The notes under the pieces: generated by a model
Database searches by the model: none
Told to the model about the DNA's origin: nothing
Seen by the model: only the letters and a program-made list of their open reading frames with translations
Origin: Anaerolineales bacterium
Lineage (GTDB): Bacteria > Chloroflexota > Anaerolineae > Anaerolineales > Villigracilaceae
DNA: 64,000 bases
Direction of reading: 5' to 3'
Assembly: GCA_015075275.1 (NCBI GenBank)
Contig: JABTUU010000002.1
Coordinates: 682,001-746,000, forward strand
Shown: positions 52,487-61,839 of the stretch, in pieces
Numbering within the stretch: position 1 is the stretch's first letter
Layout of the letters: every line of letters begins with the position of its first letter
Program-made: the position numbers and the translations under genes

Positions 52487-53314
52487 ATGCCTGACGAAAA
52501 AATCATCACCTTTCGCATCCGCCGCTTTGACCCTGAATCTGATTCTACGCCGCATTGGGAATCCTACGCTGTGAGCGTATTTGAGGGGATGACCGTGCTG
52601 GAGGCTTTGCATAAAATCAAAGAGGAACAAGCCCCGACGCTTGCATGGCGTTCCTCCTGCCGCATGGGAGTCTGCGGTTCGTGCGGCATGTTCGTGAATC
52701 AATTTCCACAGTTAGCCTGTCAGACGCAAGTCCTGCACTTAAGGTCGGATACGATCAGTATTGAACCGTTGCCGAATTATCCGAACGTCAAAGATCTCGT
52801 GCCAGACCTGCAACCGTTATTTGAAAAACATACGCAAGTAAAACCTTTCATCATTCGTCTTGACGGCATCAAAGAAATGGAAAATCCTTCGGGCGAGTTT
52901 TTGCAAACGCCTGAAGAACGCGAAGCCTTTAGCCAGTTCACTTATTGCATCAAATGCGGATTGTGCCTTGCGGCTTGTCCGACCGTCGCCACCGACCCGC
53001 GCTTCCTCGGTCCGCAAGCGCTGACGCAAGCGTATCGCTACTCGGCGGATAACCGCGACGGCGGCGTACAAAACCGTCTCGATTCAGTGGATGCATTTCA
53101 CGGCGCGTATCAATGCCACATGGCGGGCGCGTGTTCGCATGCCTGCCCCAAAGGCGTGGACCCGGCATTGGCTATTCAACTGCTCAAACGCGCGCTGATT
53201 CTGGATCATTTTGGTTTTGGAAAAAAAGAAACTCAAACCGCCGCAGTTCTGCCGTTGGCGGACGTAGTCAAAGAACTTGAAGCCTTCGTCCCGCCGCCGA
53301 GGACGGTGAAATAA
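52487..53314 (+). CDS. frdB: Complex II iron-sulfur subunit (FrdB-like)
   Basis: The 275-residue protein has the 2Fe-2S site SSCRMGVCGSCGMFVN...LAC, the 4Fe-4S site CIKCGLCLAACP and the 3Fe-4S site CHMAGACSHACPKG. CRMGVCGSCGMFVN is closest to FrdB (E. coli CRMAICGSCGMMVN). It carries electrons between flavin and quinone. The ATG at 52487 is chosen because AGGAG is too near the earlier ATG. Confidence 0.92.
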   Translation: MPDEKIITFRIRRFDPESDSTPHWESYAVSVFEGMTVLEALHKIKEEQAPTLAWRSSCRMGVCGSCGMFVNQFPQLACQTQVLHLRSDTISIEPLPNYPNVKDLVPDLQPLFEKHTQVKPFIIRLDGIKEMENPSGEFLQTPEEREAFSQFTYCIKCGLCLAACPTVATDPRFLGPQALTQAYRYSADNRDGGVQNRLDSVDAFHGAYQCHMAGACSHACPKGVDPALAIQLLKRALILDHFGFGKKETQTAAVLPLADVVKELEAFVPPPRTVK

Positions 53315-53315
53315 A

Positions 53316-53349
53316 AAAGACATCGGGAGTTTTATCTTCCGATGTCTTT
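53316..53349. terminator. Bidirectional terminator between frdB and FKBP gene
   Basis: AAAGACATCGG (53316-53326) pairs with CCGATGTCTTT (53339-53349). A and T runs on both sides suit both convergent genes. Confidence 0.88.
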
Positions 53350-53365
53350 CAGCTGCAAGAAGTTT

Positions 53366-53701
53366 CTACCGGACGCCGACCAATTCCACATCGAAGATTA
53401 GAGTCGCATTCGGTGGGATAACCCCGCCCGCGCCGCGCTCGCCATATCCGAGATGCGGCGGGATGATCAATTGCGCTTTACCGCCAACCTTCATCAGCGC
53501 AATGCCCTCGTCCCAACCTTTGATGACCATGCCCTTGCCGAGCGTAAACTCAATCGGCTGTCCGCGCGAGATCGAGCTATCGAACACTGTGCCATTCTGC
53601 AGTTTGCCGGTGTAATGCACGCTGACGGTTTTTCCAGCCATAGCCTGCGCGCCCGCGCCAATTTCTATCTCAACATATTCCAATCCGCTGGTTGTTTTCA
53701 T
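53366..53701 (-). CDS. FKBP-type peptidyl-prolyl isomerase
   Basis: The 111-residue protein is a single FKBP domain without signal peptide: [69 protein letters not shown]. All residues of the usual active pocket (Tyr, Phe, Asp, Trp, Tyr, Phe) are present. It acts in the cytoplasm in protein folding. It stands alone between the two complex II operons, on the opposite strand. Confidence 0.95.
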   Translation of the reverse strand: MKTTSGLEYVEIEIGAGAQAMAGKTVSVHYTGKLQNGTVFDSSISRGQPIEFTLGKGMVIKGWDEGIALMKVGGKAQLIIPPHLGYGERGAGGVIPPNATLIFDVELVGVR

Positions 53702-53762
53702 CGCATCTCCATGTAATAATATAAAACAATTGTAACTGCTGTTTTACAAAAATGATAATTCT

Positions 53763-53791
53763 TAGACGGTTTATGCGTAAGGGAGTACAAT
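53763..53791 (+). promoter_or_regulatory. Likely sdhCDAB promoter
   Basis: TAGACG (53763-53768) and TACAAT (53786-53791) are 17 bases apart, and GGAGGAAATT precedes the sdhC ATG at 53825. The -35 box matches the consensus at four of six places, so this is tentative. Confidence 0.45.
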
Positions 53792-53824
53792 TGCCGCGTT
53801 TCACAACTTCATCTGGAGGAAATT

Positions 53825-54187
53825 ATGGGCTCGAATCGGAATATCAGCCTTCCCGCCGGGATAATGTACAAGGGAGGACCTGCATTTCTAACATATATGT
53901 TGCATCGCGTCGGCGGCGCTACGCTGTTCATCTTTTTTACCGTTTACGTCCTTTCCCTGCTGGGGCTGGGATCAATGCGCGCATTGATGAACAATTGGCT
54001 CTTCCTAACGTTCATATTGATCTTCGGCTTGTTTCACGTCATTAACGGACTTCGCATTTCTATTCTAGATCTGTGGCCCAAGTTAATGCTTCATTATCGG
54101 AGCATTATTCAAGTCGAATGGATCGTGTACGCCGCAGTAGCCGGGTGCGCGCTGTTCCTTCTGTTCACCCGCACATTTGGAGGCTGA
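53825..54187 (+). CDS. sdhC: Succinate dehydrogenase cytochrome b556 subunit
   Basis: The 120-residue protein has three membrane helices. MLHRVGGATLFIFF (SdhC-type H-R-x-x-G) and LFHVINGLRISILDLWP (heme His) are the SdhC signature. It binds heme b and quinone with SdhD. GGAGG precedes the ATG. It opens the operon sdhCDAB, the E. coli gene order. Confidence 0.88.
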   Translation: MGSNRNISLPAGIMYKGGPAFLTYMLHRVGGATLFIFFTVYVLSLLGLGSMRALMNNWLFLTFILIFGLFHVINGLRISILDLWPKLMLHYRSIIQVEWIVYAAVAGCALFLLFTRTFGG

Positions 54188-54188
54188 C

Positions 54189-54599
54189 ATGGCGCCGAGA
54201 ACTCTTCCTATTAAAAAACGCGGTTTTTCGTTTGAAGTTTTTATGTGGGCGTTCACGCGCTTCACCGTTTTCGCCATGTATGGGCTCATTCTAGCGGGTA
54301 TCTTCGGCGCTTTAATTGTCAGTTCAAAAACAGGCGCCGGCTTCGGCGATATCCTCTACTGGGCGTTCTTTCCCACGCTGGCAGAGAACCCGCTCGGACA
54401 AATCGGTATGACCGTCCTCGCAAAGCTGATGGTTATCGCGTTCGTGCTGATCGCATGCGGACACGGCGTACACGGCGTATTGGAAATCTTCGACGATTAC
54501 ATCGTCAGCGCCCGCGCACGACACTGGGCGCGGAACGTGGTCATCACCTACGCTATTATAGCGAGCGTTATCGTTATCTACATAATTTTAAGCGCGTAA
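54189..54599 (+). CDS. sdhD: Succinate dehydrogenase membrane anchor subunit
   Basis: The 136-residue protein has three membrane helices; HGVHGVLEIFDDYIVS (about residues 97-112) carries the His and Asp-Tyr residues of SdhD anchors. The ATG at 54189 follows GGAGG, one base after the sdhC stop region. The pair SdhC/D holds heme b. Confidence 0.82.
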   Translation: MAPRTLPIKKRGFSFEVFMWAFTRFTVFAMYGLILAGIFGALIVSSKTGAGFGDILYWAFFPTLAENPLGQIGMTVLAKLMVIAFVLIACGHGVHGVLEIFDDYIVSARARHWARNVVITYAIIASVIVIYIILSA

Positions 54600-54664
54600 G
54601 AAATTATCCGTCAAACGCATGTTAAGCTGCGTTTGACGTGAAAAAGTTTGAGGAGCGATCGTTT

Positions 54665-56458
54665 ATGGCAAATATTCACCAATTTGAAGTGATCGTCGTC
54701 GGCGCGGGAGGCGCGGGACTCATGGCGGGGCTGTATGCTTCGCGCGGCGCAAAGACGGCGGTCATCAGCAAGCTTTATCCCACGCGTTCGCATACCGGCG
54801 CGGCGCAAGGCGGAATCAGCGCAGCATTGGGCAATTACGAGGAAGACAAACCCGAATGGCACATGTACGATACGGTCAAAGGTTCCGATTACCTCGGCGA
54901 TCAAGACGCTATCGAATTCATGTGCAACGAAGCGATTCACGCAGTCATCGAGCTCGAACACATGGGCTTGCCGTTTGACCGAACGCCCGAAGGGCGCATC
55001 TCACAGCGACCTTTTGGCGGGCATACCAACAACGACACCGGCAAACCCGTCCGCCGCGCCGCCCACGCCGCAGACCGTACCGGACACATGATCTTGCAAA
55101 CACTGTATCAACAGTGCATTAAAAATAACGTTACGTTCTTCGATGAGTATCAAGTGATCGACTTTATCATTGTAGACGGCAGGGCGACAGCGGTCGTGGC
55201 GATCGAATTAGCCACAGGCGAATTTCATATCTTTCATGGCAAGGCGATCATCTTCGCCACAGGCGGACACGGCCGCATCTTTGAAGTGACCTCCAACGCC
55301 TACGCCTATAGCGGCGACGGCGCGGCGATTCTCTTCCGACGCGGCGTTCCGCTTCAAGATATGGAATTCTTCCAGTTCCACCCGACCGGCATTTACAAAC
55401 TCGGCATTCTCATCACCGAAGGCGCGCGCGGCGAAGGCGCCGTGCTGATCAACGGCAAAGGCGAGCGCTTTATGCCGAAATATGCACACACGGTCAAAGA
55501 CCTCGCGTCGCGCGACGTGGTCAGCCGAGCAATCTATACAGAGATCAAAGAAGGGCGCGGCATTGACGGCAAGAATTACGTCTATCTCGATATCCGCCCG
55601 GAGACGGTCAACAAATTTGCGCTGGAGGATGGACGCACCAACCCAGACGGCTCGCCTTATAAAATTACCGGCGAAACCATCCTGCAAAAAATCCCCGACA
55701 TCGTGGATTTCTGCCGCGTCTATATCGGTGTAGACCCGGTCACCCAAATGATGCCGGTGCAGCCGACCGCGCATTACACTATGGGGGGCATCCCAACAAA
55801 TAAATTTGGCGAAGTAATCGTTGACGATAAAGGCACAAAGTTTCCAGGCTTGTTTGCGGCGGGCGAATGCGCGTGCGTGTCTGTGCATGGGGCAAATCGA
55901 CTCGGCACCAACTCACTGCTCGACCTTGTCGTCTTCGGCAAACACGCCGGATTGACAGCCGTAGAATACGTCAAGTCGGTAGACTGGGCGAAACTGCCCG
56001 ACGATGCCGAAGCAGGCGCGAGGTCCGAATTTGACGCGCTGCGAAATGGATCGGGCGAAACGAACGCGTACGATCTAGCGCACGAGATGAAAAACGTCAT
56101 GTTTGCCGACGTGGGCGTATATCGAACCGAAGCGGGGATGGCGGAAGCCTTGGAGAAAGTCCGCGATATGCAGAAACGTTATCAACACGTTCGCGTGAGC
56201 GATACAGGCAAAGTGTTCAATACGGAATTATTGAACGCGTGGGAGCTCGGCAATATGCTGGCGGTATCGGAAGCGGTGGCGGCGAGCGCGCTGAATCGCA
56301 AAGAGTCGCGCGGCGGTCATGCGCGCGAAGATTATCCCGAACGCGACGACGCCAATTGGTTAAAGCACACGTTAATCGTGAAAAAAGACGGAGAGTTGAA
56401 GATCAGTTACAAGCCTGTAACGATCACAAAATTCCAGCCGAAGGCGAGAGTCTATTAA
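54665..56458 (+). CDS. sdhA: Succinate dehydrogenase flavoprotein subunit
   Basis: The 597-residue protein has the FAD motif [15 protein letters not shown] (residues 11-25), the covalent FAD His43 in [11 protein letters not shown], the active-site blocks [10 protein letters not shown] and [10 protein letters not shown], and the C-terminal [15 protein letters not shown]. This is the classical SdhA pattern. It oxidises succinate. GAGGAG nine bases before the ATG at 54665 supports this start over one 27 bases upstream. Confidence 0.95.
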   Translation: MANIHQFEVIVVGAGGAGLMAGLYASRGAKTAVISKLYPTRSHTGAAQGGISAALGNYEEDKPEWHMYDTVKGSDYLGDQDAIEFMCNEAIHAVIELEHMGLPFDRTPEGRISQRPFGGHTNNDTGKPVRRAAHAADRTGHMILQTLYQQCIKNNVTFFDEYQVIDFIIVDGRATAVVAIELATGEFHIFHGKAIIFATGGHGRIFEVTSNAYAYSGDGAAILFRRGVPLQDMEFFQFHPTGIYKLGILITEGARGEGAVLINGKGERFMPKYAHTVKDLASRDVVSRAIYTEIKEGRGIDGKNYVYLDIRPETVNKFALEDGRTNPDGSPYKITGETILQKIPDIVDFCRVYIGVDPVTQMMPVQPTAHYTMGGIPTNKFGEVIVDDKGTKFPGLFAAGECACVSVHGANRLGTNSLLDLVVFGKHAGLTAVEYVKSVDWAKLPDDAEAGARSEFDALRNGSGETNAYDLAHEMKNVMFADVGVYRTEAGMAEALEKVRDMQKRYQHVRVSDTGKVFNTELLNAWELGNMLAVSEAVAASALNRKESRGGHAREDYPERDDANWLKHTLIVKKDGELKISYKPVTITKFQPKARVY

Positions 56459-56503
56459 ACCGAACGACGCGCATCGCGTCCGTTAGATAGGAGCATTAAG
56501 ATC

Positions 56504-57211
56504 ATGGAAGTTACCGTACGAATTTTTCGTTACGATCCCGAGAAAGACCAGCGCGGTCATTATGAGAACTACACGGTGGAAGCGCACGAGACCGACCGCG
56601 TCCTCGACGTGTTGGAGTTGGTCAAAGGTCATAAAGACGGTTCGCTGGCGTTCCGTCGCTCTTGCGCGCACGGCGTGTGCGGATCGGATGCAATGCGCAT
56701 TAACGGGCGCAATGCGTTGGCATGTAAAACCTTGGTGCGCGACGTAGGAACTGAGATCAAGATCGAGCCGCTGCTCGGCTTAAAAGTGACAAAAGACCTG
56801 ATCGTAGATATGGAGCCGTTCTTCGATAATTACAAGAAGATGTTGCCTTATCTGATCAACGAGTCGCCGCTGCCTGTCGATGGACGCGAACGCTTGCAGT
56901 CGCCCGAACAACGCGCCCGCTTCGACGAAACGACCAAATGTATTCTCTGCGCGGCTTGCACTACCGCCTGCCCGTCGTTCTGGGCAAGCGAAGAATATTA
57001 CGGTCCCGCCGCGCTGATGGCGGCTCACCGCTTCGTATTCGACAGTCGCGACGAAGGGACCACGCAACGTCTAGAAATTCTGAGTGAGACGAACGGAACC
57101 GTCCGCTGTCACACGGCGTATAACTGCACCACCGCCTGCCCGCGCGGAATCCATATCACAGAAGCGATCGGCGAGTTAAAGATGGCAATGGTGACGGGGA
57201 AGTTGGATTAA
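56504..57211 (+). CDS. sdhB: Succinate dehydrogenase iron-sulfur subunit
   Basis: The 235-residue protein has the 2Fe-2S site RRSCAHGVCGSDAMRING...LAC, in which one Cys is Asp as in E. coli SdhB, then the 4Fe-4S site CILCAACTTACP and the 3Fe-4S site CHTAYNCTTACPRG. It differs clearly from the FrdB-like subunit 4 kb upstream. AGGAG precedes the ATG. It ends the operon. Confidence 0.94.
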   Translation: MEVTVRIFRYDPEKDQRGHYENYTVEAHETDRVLDVLELVKGHKDGSLAFRRSCAHGVCGSDAMRINGRNALACKTLVRDVGTEIKIEPLLGLKVTKDLIVDMEPFFDNYKKMLPYLINESPLPVDGRERLQSPEQRARFDETTKCILCAACTTACPSFWASEEYYGPAALMAAHRFVFDSRDEGTTQRLEILSETNGTVRCHTAYNCTTACPRGIHITEAIGELKMAMVTGKLD

Positions 57212-57232
57212 GAAGCAGAGACATTAAACTTA

Positions 57233-57262
57233 GCGAGCCGCGTCCGCGAGGATGCGGCTCGC
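57233..57262 (+). terminator. Hairpin after sdhB
   Basis: GCGAGCCGC (57233-57241) pairs with GCGGCTCGC (57254-57262) around a 12-base loop. Only a weak T run follows, so termination may be partial. Confidence 0.6.
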
Positions 57263-57328
57263 GCTTTAAGATTTATAATTTCAACAACAAGATAAGCAGA
57301 TGCCGCTCGATTGAGCGAATAACCCAAA

Positions 57329-58561
57329 ATGACATTTCCTGCGTTGTCGAATATAACCCGCCCCTCCGCGCAAAAAATTGTCCTGCGCGTTTCCGCAAAC
57401 GCCGAGAAGAATATTCGGCGCGGACATCCTTGGGTTTTCGAGAAATCCATTCTCAAGCAAAGCCGGCACGGAGCACCCGGTGAGTTGGCGATCCTCTTCG
57501 ACGCGAAACGTGAATTTCTAGCGATTGGCTTATACGACCCAACATCGCCTATTCGCGTCCGAATTTTACAGAGCGGAAAACCCGCCGTCATTAATTCAAA
57601 TTGGCTTCAAGAGAAGATACATACTGCCAGCGCATTACGCCAGCCGTTGAACGCTCCGCACACCAACGGATATCGCCTCGTTCACGGAGAGAACGACGGC
57701 TTGCCCGGGCTGGTCGTTGACCGTTACGCGGACGCGCTGGTCGTCAAACTTTACACGCCAGCTTGGATTCCCTATTTAAAAGAAATCTGCGGCGCTTTTC
57801 CTTCTTATAAATATATCGTGTTACGCTTCAGCCGCTCCGCGCAGAAGCAGACGGCCGCGTTACAAGGTCTTGCCGACGGCTCGATGCTTACCTCGCATAC
57901 TCCTCCAGGCGCGATCCTGTTCAAAGAAAACGGCATAATCTTTGAATGCGATCCAATCAACGGACAAAAAACGGGCTTCTTTTTAGATCAACGCGAAAAC
58001 CGCGAACGCATCAGGAATCTTTCACAACATAAAACTGTTTTGAATGTCTTCTCATACACCGGCGGCTTTTCCCTTTACGCCGCGGCGGGCGGCGCCAAAG
58101 CGGTGACGAGCGTAGACCTGAGCCTACCCGCTACGCAAGCCGTTTTACGAAACATTAAACATAACCAACGGCTGCCCGAGGTTAGAGCCGCAAAATTTGA
58201 AACGCTTACGGAAGACGCGTTTAAAGCATTAACTGAAATGAATGCGGGCGGGCGTAAATTCGATCTCGTTATCCTCGATCCGCCGATGTTCGCACAAAAT
58301 CAAACGCAAGCTGAGGCGGCGTTATCCGCTTACCGCCGCTTGACGCAACTGGGACTGAGCGTTTTAAAATCAGGCGGGATTCTCGCGCAAGCCTCCTGCT
58401 CCAGCCGCGTGAGCGCCGAACGTTTCTTTGAATCGATTCATCAAGCGGCGCAAGCAGCGCGGCGTCCGCTTCAAGAGATCCAAAGGACTGGTCACGCGTT
58501 GGATCATCCAATCGCCTTCAAAGAGGGCGCGTATCTTAAATGTTTGTTTGCAATTGCATAG
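57329..58561 (+). CDS. Class I SAM-dependent rRNA methyltransferase, RlmI-like
   Basis: The 410-residue protein has an N-terminal PUA-type part (VSANAEKNIRRGHPWVFEKSI), a linker with HGENDGLPGLVVDRY, and a C-terminal methyltransferase: FFLDQRENRERIR, VLNVFSYTGGFSLYAAAGGAK and FDLVILDPPMFA (N/DPPY-like motif). This order is that of RlmI (23S rRNA m5C) and its relatives. The exact base is not certain. Confidence 0.9.
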   Translation: MTFPALSNITRPSAQKIVLRVSANAEKNIRRGHPWVFEKSILKQSRHGAPGELAILFDAKREFLAIGLYDPTSPIRVRILQSGKPAVINSNWLQEKIHTASALRQPLNAPHTNGYRLVHGENDGLPGLVVDRYADALVVKLYTPAWIPYLKEICGAFPSYKYIVLRFSRSAQKQTAALQGLADGSMLTSHTPPGAILFKENGIIFECDPINGQKTGFFLDQRENRERIRNLSQHKTVLNVFSYTGGFSLYAAAGGAKAVTSVDLSLPATQAVLRNIKHNQRLPEVRAAKFETLTEDAFKALTEMNAGGRKFDLVILDPPMFAQNQTQAEAALSAYRRLTQLGLSVLKSGGILAQASCSSRVSAERFFESIHQAAQAARRPLQEIQRTGHALDHPIAFKEGAYLKCLFAIA

Positions 58562-58654
58562 CGGCTAAACGTTCGCGCTCAATATGAATTAATTTTAAGC
58601 GCCGCGCGCGGTCGCAAGTTCATGGGGTATGATTTGGCGCACATTTGGAATACC

Positions 58655-59608
58655 ATGAAAAATAAATTTAAATCCATTCCCGTTAAATCGTCCGAGATCA
58701 CGCCGTATTCGCAGTATGTATCGCGACGCGAATTTCTCAAAACAGCGGGCGTTTTCTCTGGGGCGGCGGCGTTAGCGGCATGCGCTCCAAAGGGAATACA
58801 ATCCGCCATCCCCGAGAAGGAAGCGGCGACTCCCTACGCGCTCGACGAATTGGGCGATCCCGTTAATTCGTTCGACGATATTGTTCACTATAATAATTTC
58901 TACGAATTCACCGAGGATAAAGAAGGCGTCGCGCGTTTAGCGCAAGAGTTTACAACCGGACCTTGGACCGTGGACGTATACGGCTTAGTACGAAATCCCA
59001 AAACTTACGGCGTCGAAGACTTGTTGAATAAGTTCACGCAAGAGGAGCGCATTTACCGCTTGCGCTGCGTAGAGGCGTGGAGCATGGTCGTCCCGTGGAC
59101 GGGGTTTTCGCTGGCGAGCCTGTTACGCGAGGCAGACCCGACCTCAGATGCGAAATACGTCCGCTTTGAAACGATCTATCGTCCCGAAGAAATGCCCGGA
59201 TTGAAAAGCCCGTTTTATCCGTGGCCCTACCAAGAAGGACTGCGGCTCGACGAAGCGTTGAATGAACTGACGATTCTGGCGACGGGTTTATACGGCTTGC
59301 CCATGCCTAATCAAGACGGCGCGCCGATTCGTCTGATCGCGCCATGGAAGTACGGCTTCAAATCCATCAAATCCATCGTAAGGATCGAGCTCGTAGCGGA
59401 ACGTCCCGCTACTTTCTGGAATACAGTCAACGCAAAAGAATACGGTTTCTATTCCAACGTGAACCCGCAGCGCCCGCATCCGCGTTGGTCGCAAGCGACA
59501 GAACGCCGCATCGGCGAATTTGGACGCCGCTCAACGTTAATGTTCAACGGATACGCCGAACAAGTGGCGCATCTCTATGAAGGCATGGATTTGATCAAGG
59601 ACTATTGA
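58655..59608 (+). CDS. msrP: Protein-methionine-sulfoxide reductase catalytic subunit (YedY family)
   Basis: From ATG at 58655 the protein has 317 residues, with a Tat signal SRREFLKTAGVFSG and an AAC lipobox-like end. YRLRCVEAWSMVVPWTGFSL holds the Cys that binds the molybdenum of the molybdopterin cofactor. NSFDDIVHYNNFYEF and APWKYGFKSIKSIVRIE match YedY. It repairs oxidised methionine in exported proteins, with electrons from MsrQ. The stop overlaps the next gene's ATG. Confidence 0.92.
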   Translation: MKNKFKSIPVKSSEITPYSQYVSRREFLKTAGVFSGAAALAACAPKGIQSAIPEKEAATPYALDELGDPVNSFDDIVHYNNFYEFTEDKEGVARLAQEFTTGPWTVDVYGLVRNPKTYGVEDLLNKFTQEERIYRLRCVEAWSMVVPWTGFSLASLLREADPTSDAKYVRFETIYRPEEMPGLKSPFYPWPYQEGLRLDEALNELTILATGLYGLPMPNQDGAPIRLIAPWKYGFKSIKSIVRIELVAERPATFWNTVNAKEYGFYSNVNPQRPHPRWSQATERRIGEFGRRSTLMFNGYAEQVAHLYEGMDLIKDY

Positions 59609-60303
59609 TGCCGGCGCGCGCGCAACGCTATACCCTTCTTCAAATCGCCGTGCATGTATACGCGTGGTCGGCATTAATCATGATTTGCTTCGACCTTCTC
59701 ACGGGAAATCTATCGGCGAATCCGATTCAAGAGATCGAACAACGCATGGGGCGTCACGCTATCACGCTATTGATGCTCTCGTTGGCATGTACGCCGCTCA
59801 ATACGCTGTTCGGTTGGCGCGAATTGATCCAACGGCGGCGCGCGCTGGGTTTATACGCATTCATGTACGGCGCGCTGCACGCGACCATCTACGTTAACCT
59901 CGATTACGGTTTCGCTTGGAGCCTGCTCGCTCAAACTATCGGCGAAAAGCCCTACATCCTTCTTGGCATATTGGGGCTCCTTATGTTGACCCCTCTAGCC
60001 ATAACCTCTTTCGATCTCTGGAAACGCCGCCTCGGCAAACGCTGGAAGAGGCTGCATCAGACCGTCTACCTGATCGCGCCAATCCTCCTCCTGCATTACG
60101 CCTGGAGCAAAAAAGGAGACCTCTTCGCGCTGCAAGGCGACATCGTGCGTCCGTTAATTTATTCTTTGATCGCGGGCGTTCTGTTGCTCGCGCGAATTCC
60201 CTCCATTCGAAGAAGCATCGCTTCATTTCAACACCGGGCGCTGGCGCGGTTTCAGAAGCGGAGCGCGGCGCCCGGCGCGCGTCAACGCGAAAGTTACGAC
60301 TGA
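59608..60303 (+). CDS. msrQ: Heme-binding membrane subunit of MsrPQ
   Basis: The 231-residue protein has six membrane helices. MGRHAITLLMLSLACTPLN, YGALHATIYV and WKRLHQTVYLIAPILLLHYAW carry His residues that bind heme in the ferric reductase-like domain of YedZ. It passes electrons from quinol to MsrP. The ATG at 59608 overlaps the msrP stop (TGATG); a TTG three bases earlier is less likely. The C-terminus has a 30-residue basic tail. Confidence 0.9.
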   Translation: MPARAQRYTLLQIAVHVYAWSALIMICFDLLTGNLSANPIQEIEQRMGRHAITLLMLSLACTPLNTLFGWRELIQRRRALGLYAFMYGALHATIYVNLDYGFAWSLLAQTIGEKPYILLGILGLLMLTPLAITSFDLWKRRLGKRWKRLHQTVYLIAPILLLHYAWSKKGDLFALQGDIVRPLIYSLIAGVLLLARIPSIRRSIASFQHRALARFQKRSAAPGARQRESYD

Positions 60304-60326
60304 CAAATTTTCAGGCTTGCACTATA

Positions 60327-61136
60327 ATGACGAACATGCCTACAAAATCGAAACCTGTAAAAACAAACGATCCTTACGAGCCGCTTATTGAGTCCGCTTC
60401 AACGGACGAAGCGCCGTTCAACGCTGAAGATACGATCATCTTTAAGCGCAGTCATTTCTTTACCGCGCTGAGCGTATTGACTTTTGCCATAGGGGTGACG
60501 CTCGGCTATCTCATCTGGGGCGCGAACGTTTTCTCCGCCAAACAAGCGGACGTGCAAGCGACGAATCCGCCTTCAGCCGCAAACAATGCGCCGCCGCAAA
60601 TCACCCGCTACCCGGTTGCCGACGCGGGCTTTCCGTCCATCGGTCCAAAAGATGCGCCGATCGTTATTGTCGAATTCAGCGATTTCCAATGTCCATACTG
60701 CAAGCAATGGCAACAGACCGTCTACCAACCTTTGTTAGACGCCTACCCCGGTCAAATTCGGATCGTCTACCGTCATCTGCCGCTCACATCCATTCATCCC
60801 GACGCGCAAGCCGCCGCGGAAGCCTCCATGTGCGCGAACGAACAAAATAAATTCTGGGAATTTCACGATAAATTATTCGCCGGTTCCTCGCTCAGCGTCA
60901 ACGTATATTCGCAGTACGCGTCTGAATTGGGGCTTGACCTTAACAAATTTGAAGCCTGCGTAAAAAACAGAACTTATCAACAAGCCGTGCAAACCGACAG
61001 CGATTTCGCGCTCAACCTCGGCATAAGCTCGACGCCTACGTTCTTTATCAACGGGCTTGCCGTCGTCGGCGCGCAGCCGCTCGGCGTCTTTCAGCAAGTA
61101 ATTGATAAGGAACTCGCCGGAGAATTTCCGAAGTAG
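60327..61136 (+). CDS. Membrane-anchored DsbA-like thiol-disulfide oxidoreductase
   Basis: The 269-residue protein has a hydrophilic cytoplasmic arm (about 1-45), one membrane helix (ALSVLTFAIGVTLGYLIW), a spacer and a DsbA-type thioredoxin domain: IVEFSDFQCPYCKQWQQ (CPYC active site) and SSTPTFFINGLAVVGAQP (cis-Pro). It likely forms or shuffles disulfides outside the membrane. No ribosome site is clear; a TATAAT overlaps the start region. It follows msrPQ by 23 bases, which fits a shared role in envelope thiol or methionine redox state. Confidence 0.9.
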   Translation: MTNMPTKSKPVKTNDPYEPLIESASTDEAPFNAEDTIIFKRSHFFTALSVLTFAIGVTLGYLIWGANVFSAKQADVQATNPPSAANNAPPQITRYPVADAGFPSIGPKDAPIVIVEFSDFQCPYCKQWQQTVYQPLLDAYPGQIRIVYRHLPLTSIHPDAQAAAEASMCANEQNKFWEFHDKLFAGSSLSVNVYSQYASELGLDLNKFEACVKNRTYQQAVQTDSDFALNLGISSTPTFFINGLAVVGAQPLGVFQQVIDKELAGEFPK

Positions 61137-61173
61137 CCGCAGAACGGTCGCTTATCTCACGCGGAAAAACATC

Positions 61174-61839
61174 ATGAAAAAATTCGTCGCAGTCGCCGGA
61201 AATATCGGCGTGGGAAAATCTACGCTGGTGCAAATGTTATGCGAACGCGCCGGCTGGGAGCCGTTCTATGAACCGGTAGCGGAAAATCCCTACCTTGCCG
61301 ATTTCTACGCCGATATGCGCGCATGGTCGTTCCATTCGCAGGTTTTTTTCCTCACACATCGTCTCCATTCGCATTATCAATTGTCTCAGCGTTCAACCTC
61401 GGTCGCGCAAGATCGCAGCGTCTACGAAGACGCCGAAATCTTCGCTCAAAACCTCTATCTGCAGGGGCATTTTCAAGAACGCGACTATCAAACTTATCGC
61501 GATCTCTACGAGACGATGAGACGCTTCCTCCCGCCCCCCGATCTGGTCATCTATCTGCGAGCGTCAGTATCCACTCTACAAAACCGCATCTCCAATCGCG
61601 GACGCGCCTACGAGCGCGCCATCGCGCCGGGCTATTTAGACGGCTTAAATAATCTCTACGAAGCGTGGATTGATAACTTCACGCTATGCCCCGTACTGGC
61701 TATCCCCGCCGACGACTTGGACTACGTTTCACATTCCGGACATTTGCGCCTGATCATTCAAAAAGTAGATGAGAAATTAACCGGCAAAGAAGAAGTGGCG
61801 TTCGAGCCGGAAGAAGTGGCGCGCGCGGCGGACGATTAA
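61174..61839 (+). CDS. Deoxynucleoside kinase (dAdo/dCyd/dGuo kinase family)
   Basis: From ATG at 61174 the protein has 221 residues: P-loop AGNIGVGKSTLVQML (residues 8-22), AQDRSVYEDAEIFAQNLY (the DRS motif) and LQNRISNRGRAYER (lid). It phosphorylates deoxynucleosides in salvage. The substrate (dA, dC or dG) cannot be fixed. The ORF open upstream overlaps the DsbA-like gene and is not used. It meets the lamin-tail gene head-on at its stop. Confidence 0.91.
   Translation: MKKFVAVAGNIGVGKSTLVQMLCERAGWEPFYEPVAENPYLADFYADMRAWSFHSQVFFLTHRLHSHYQLSQRSTSVAQDRSVYEDAEIFAQNLYLQGHFQERDYQTYRDLYETMRRFLPPPDLVIYLRASVSTLQNRISNRGRAYERAIAPGYLDGLNNLYEAWIDNFTLCPVLAIPADDLDYVSHSGHLRLIIQKVDEKLTGKEEVAFEPEEVARAADD

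Noticed and set aside
55208..55888. A 226-codon open frame on the minus strand within sdhA
   Set aside because: It is a shadow of the strongly conserved sdhA coding frame.
59916..60326. Long upstream extension of the DsbA-like gene
   Set aside because: It runs out of frame through msrQ and has no sensible protein character; the ATG at 60327 is just before a conserved membrane anchor layout.
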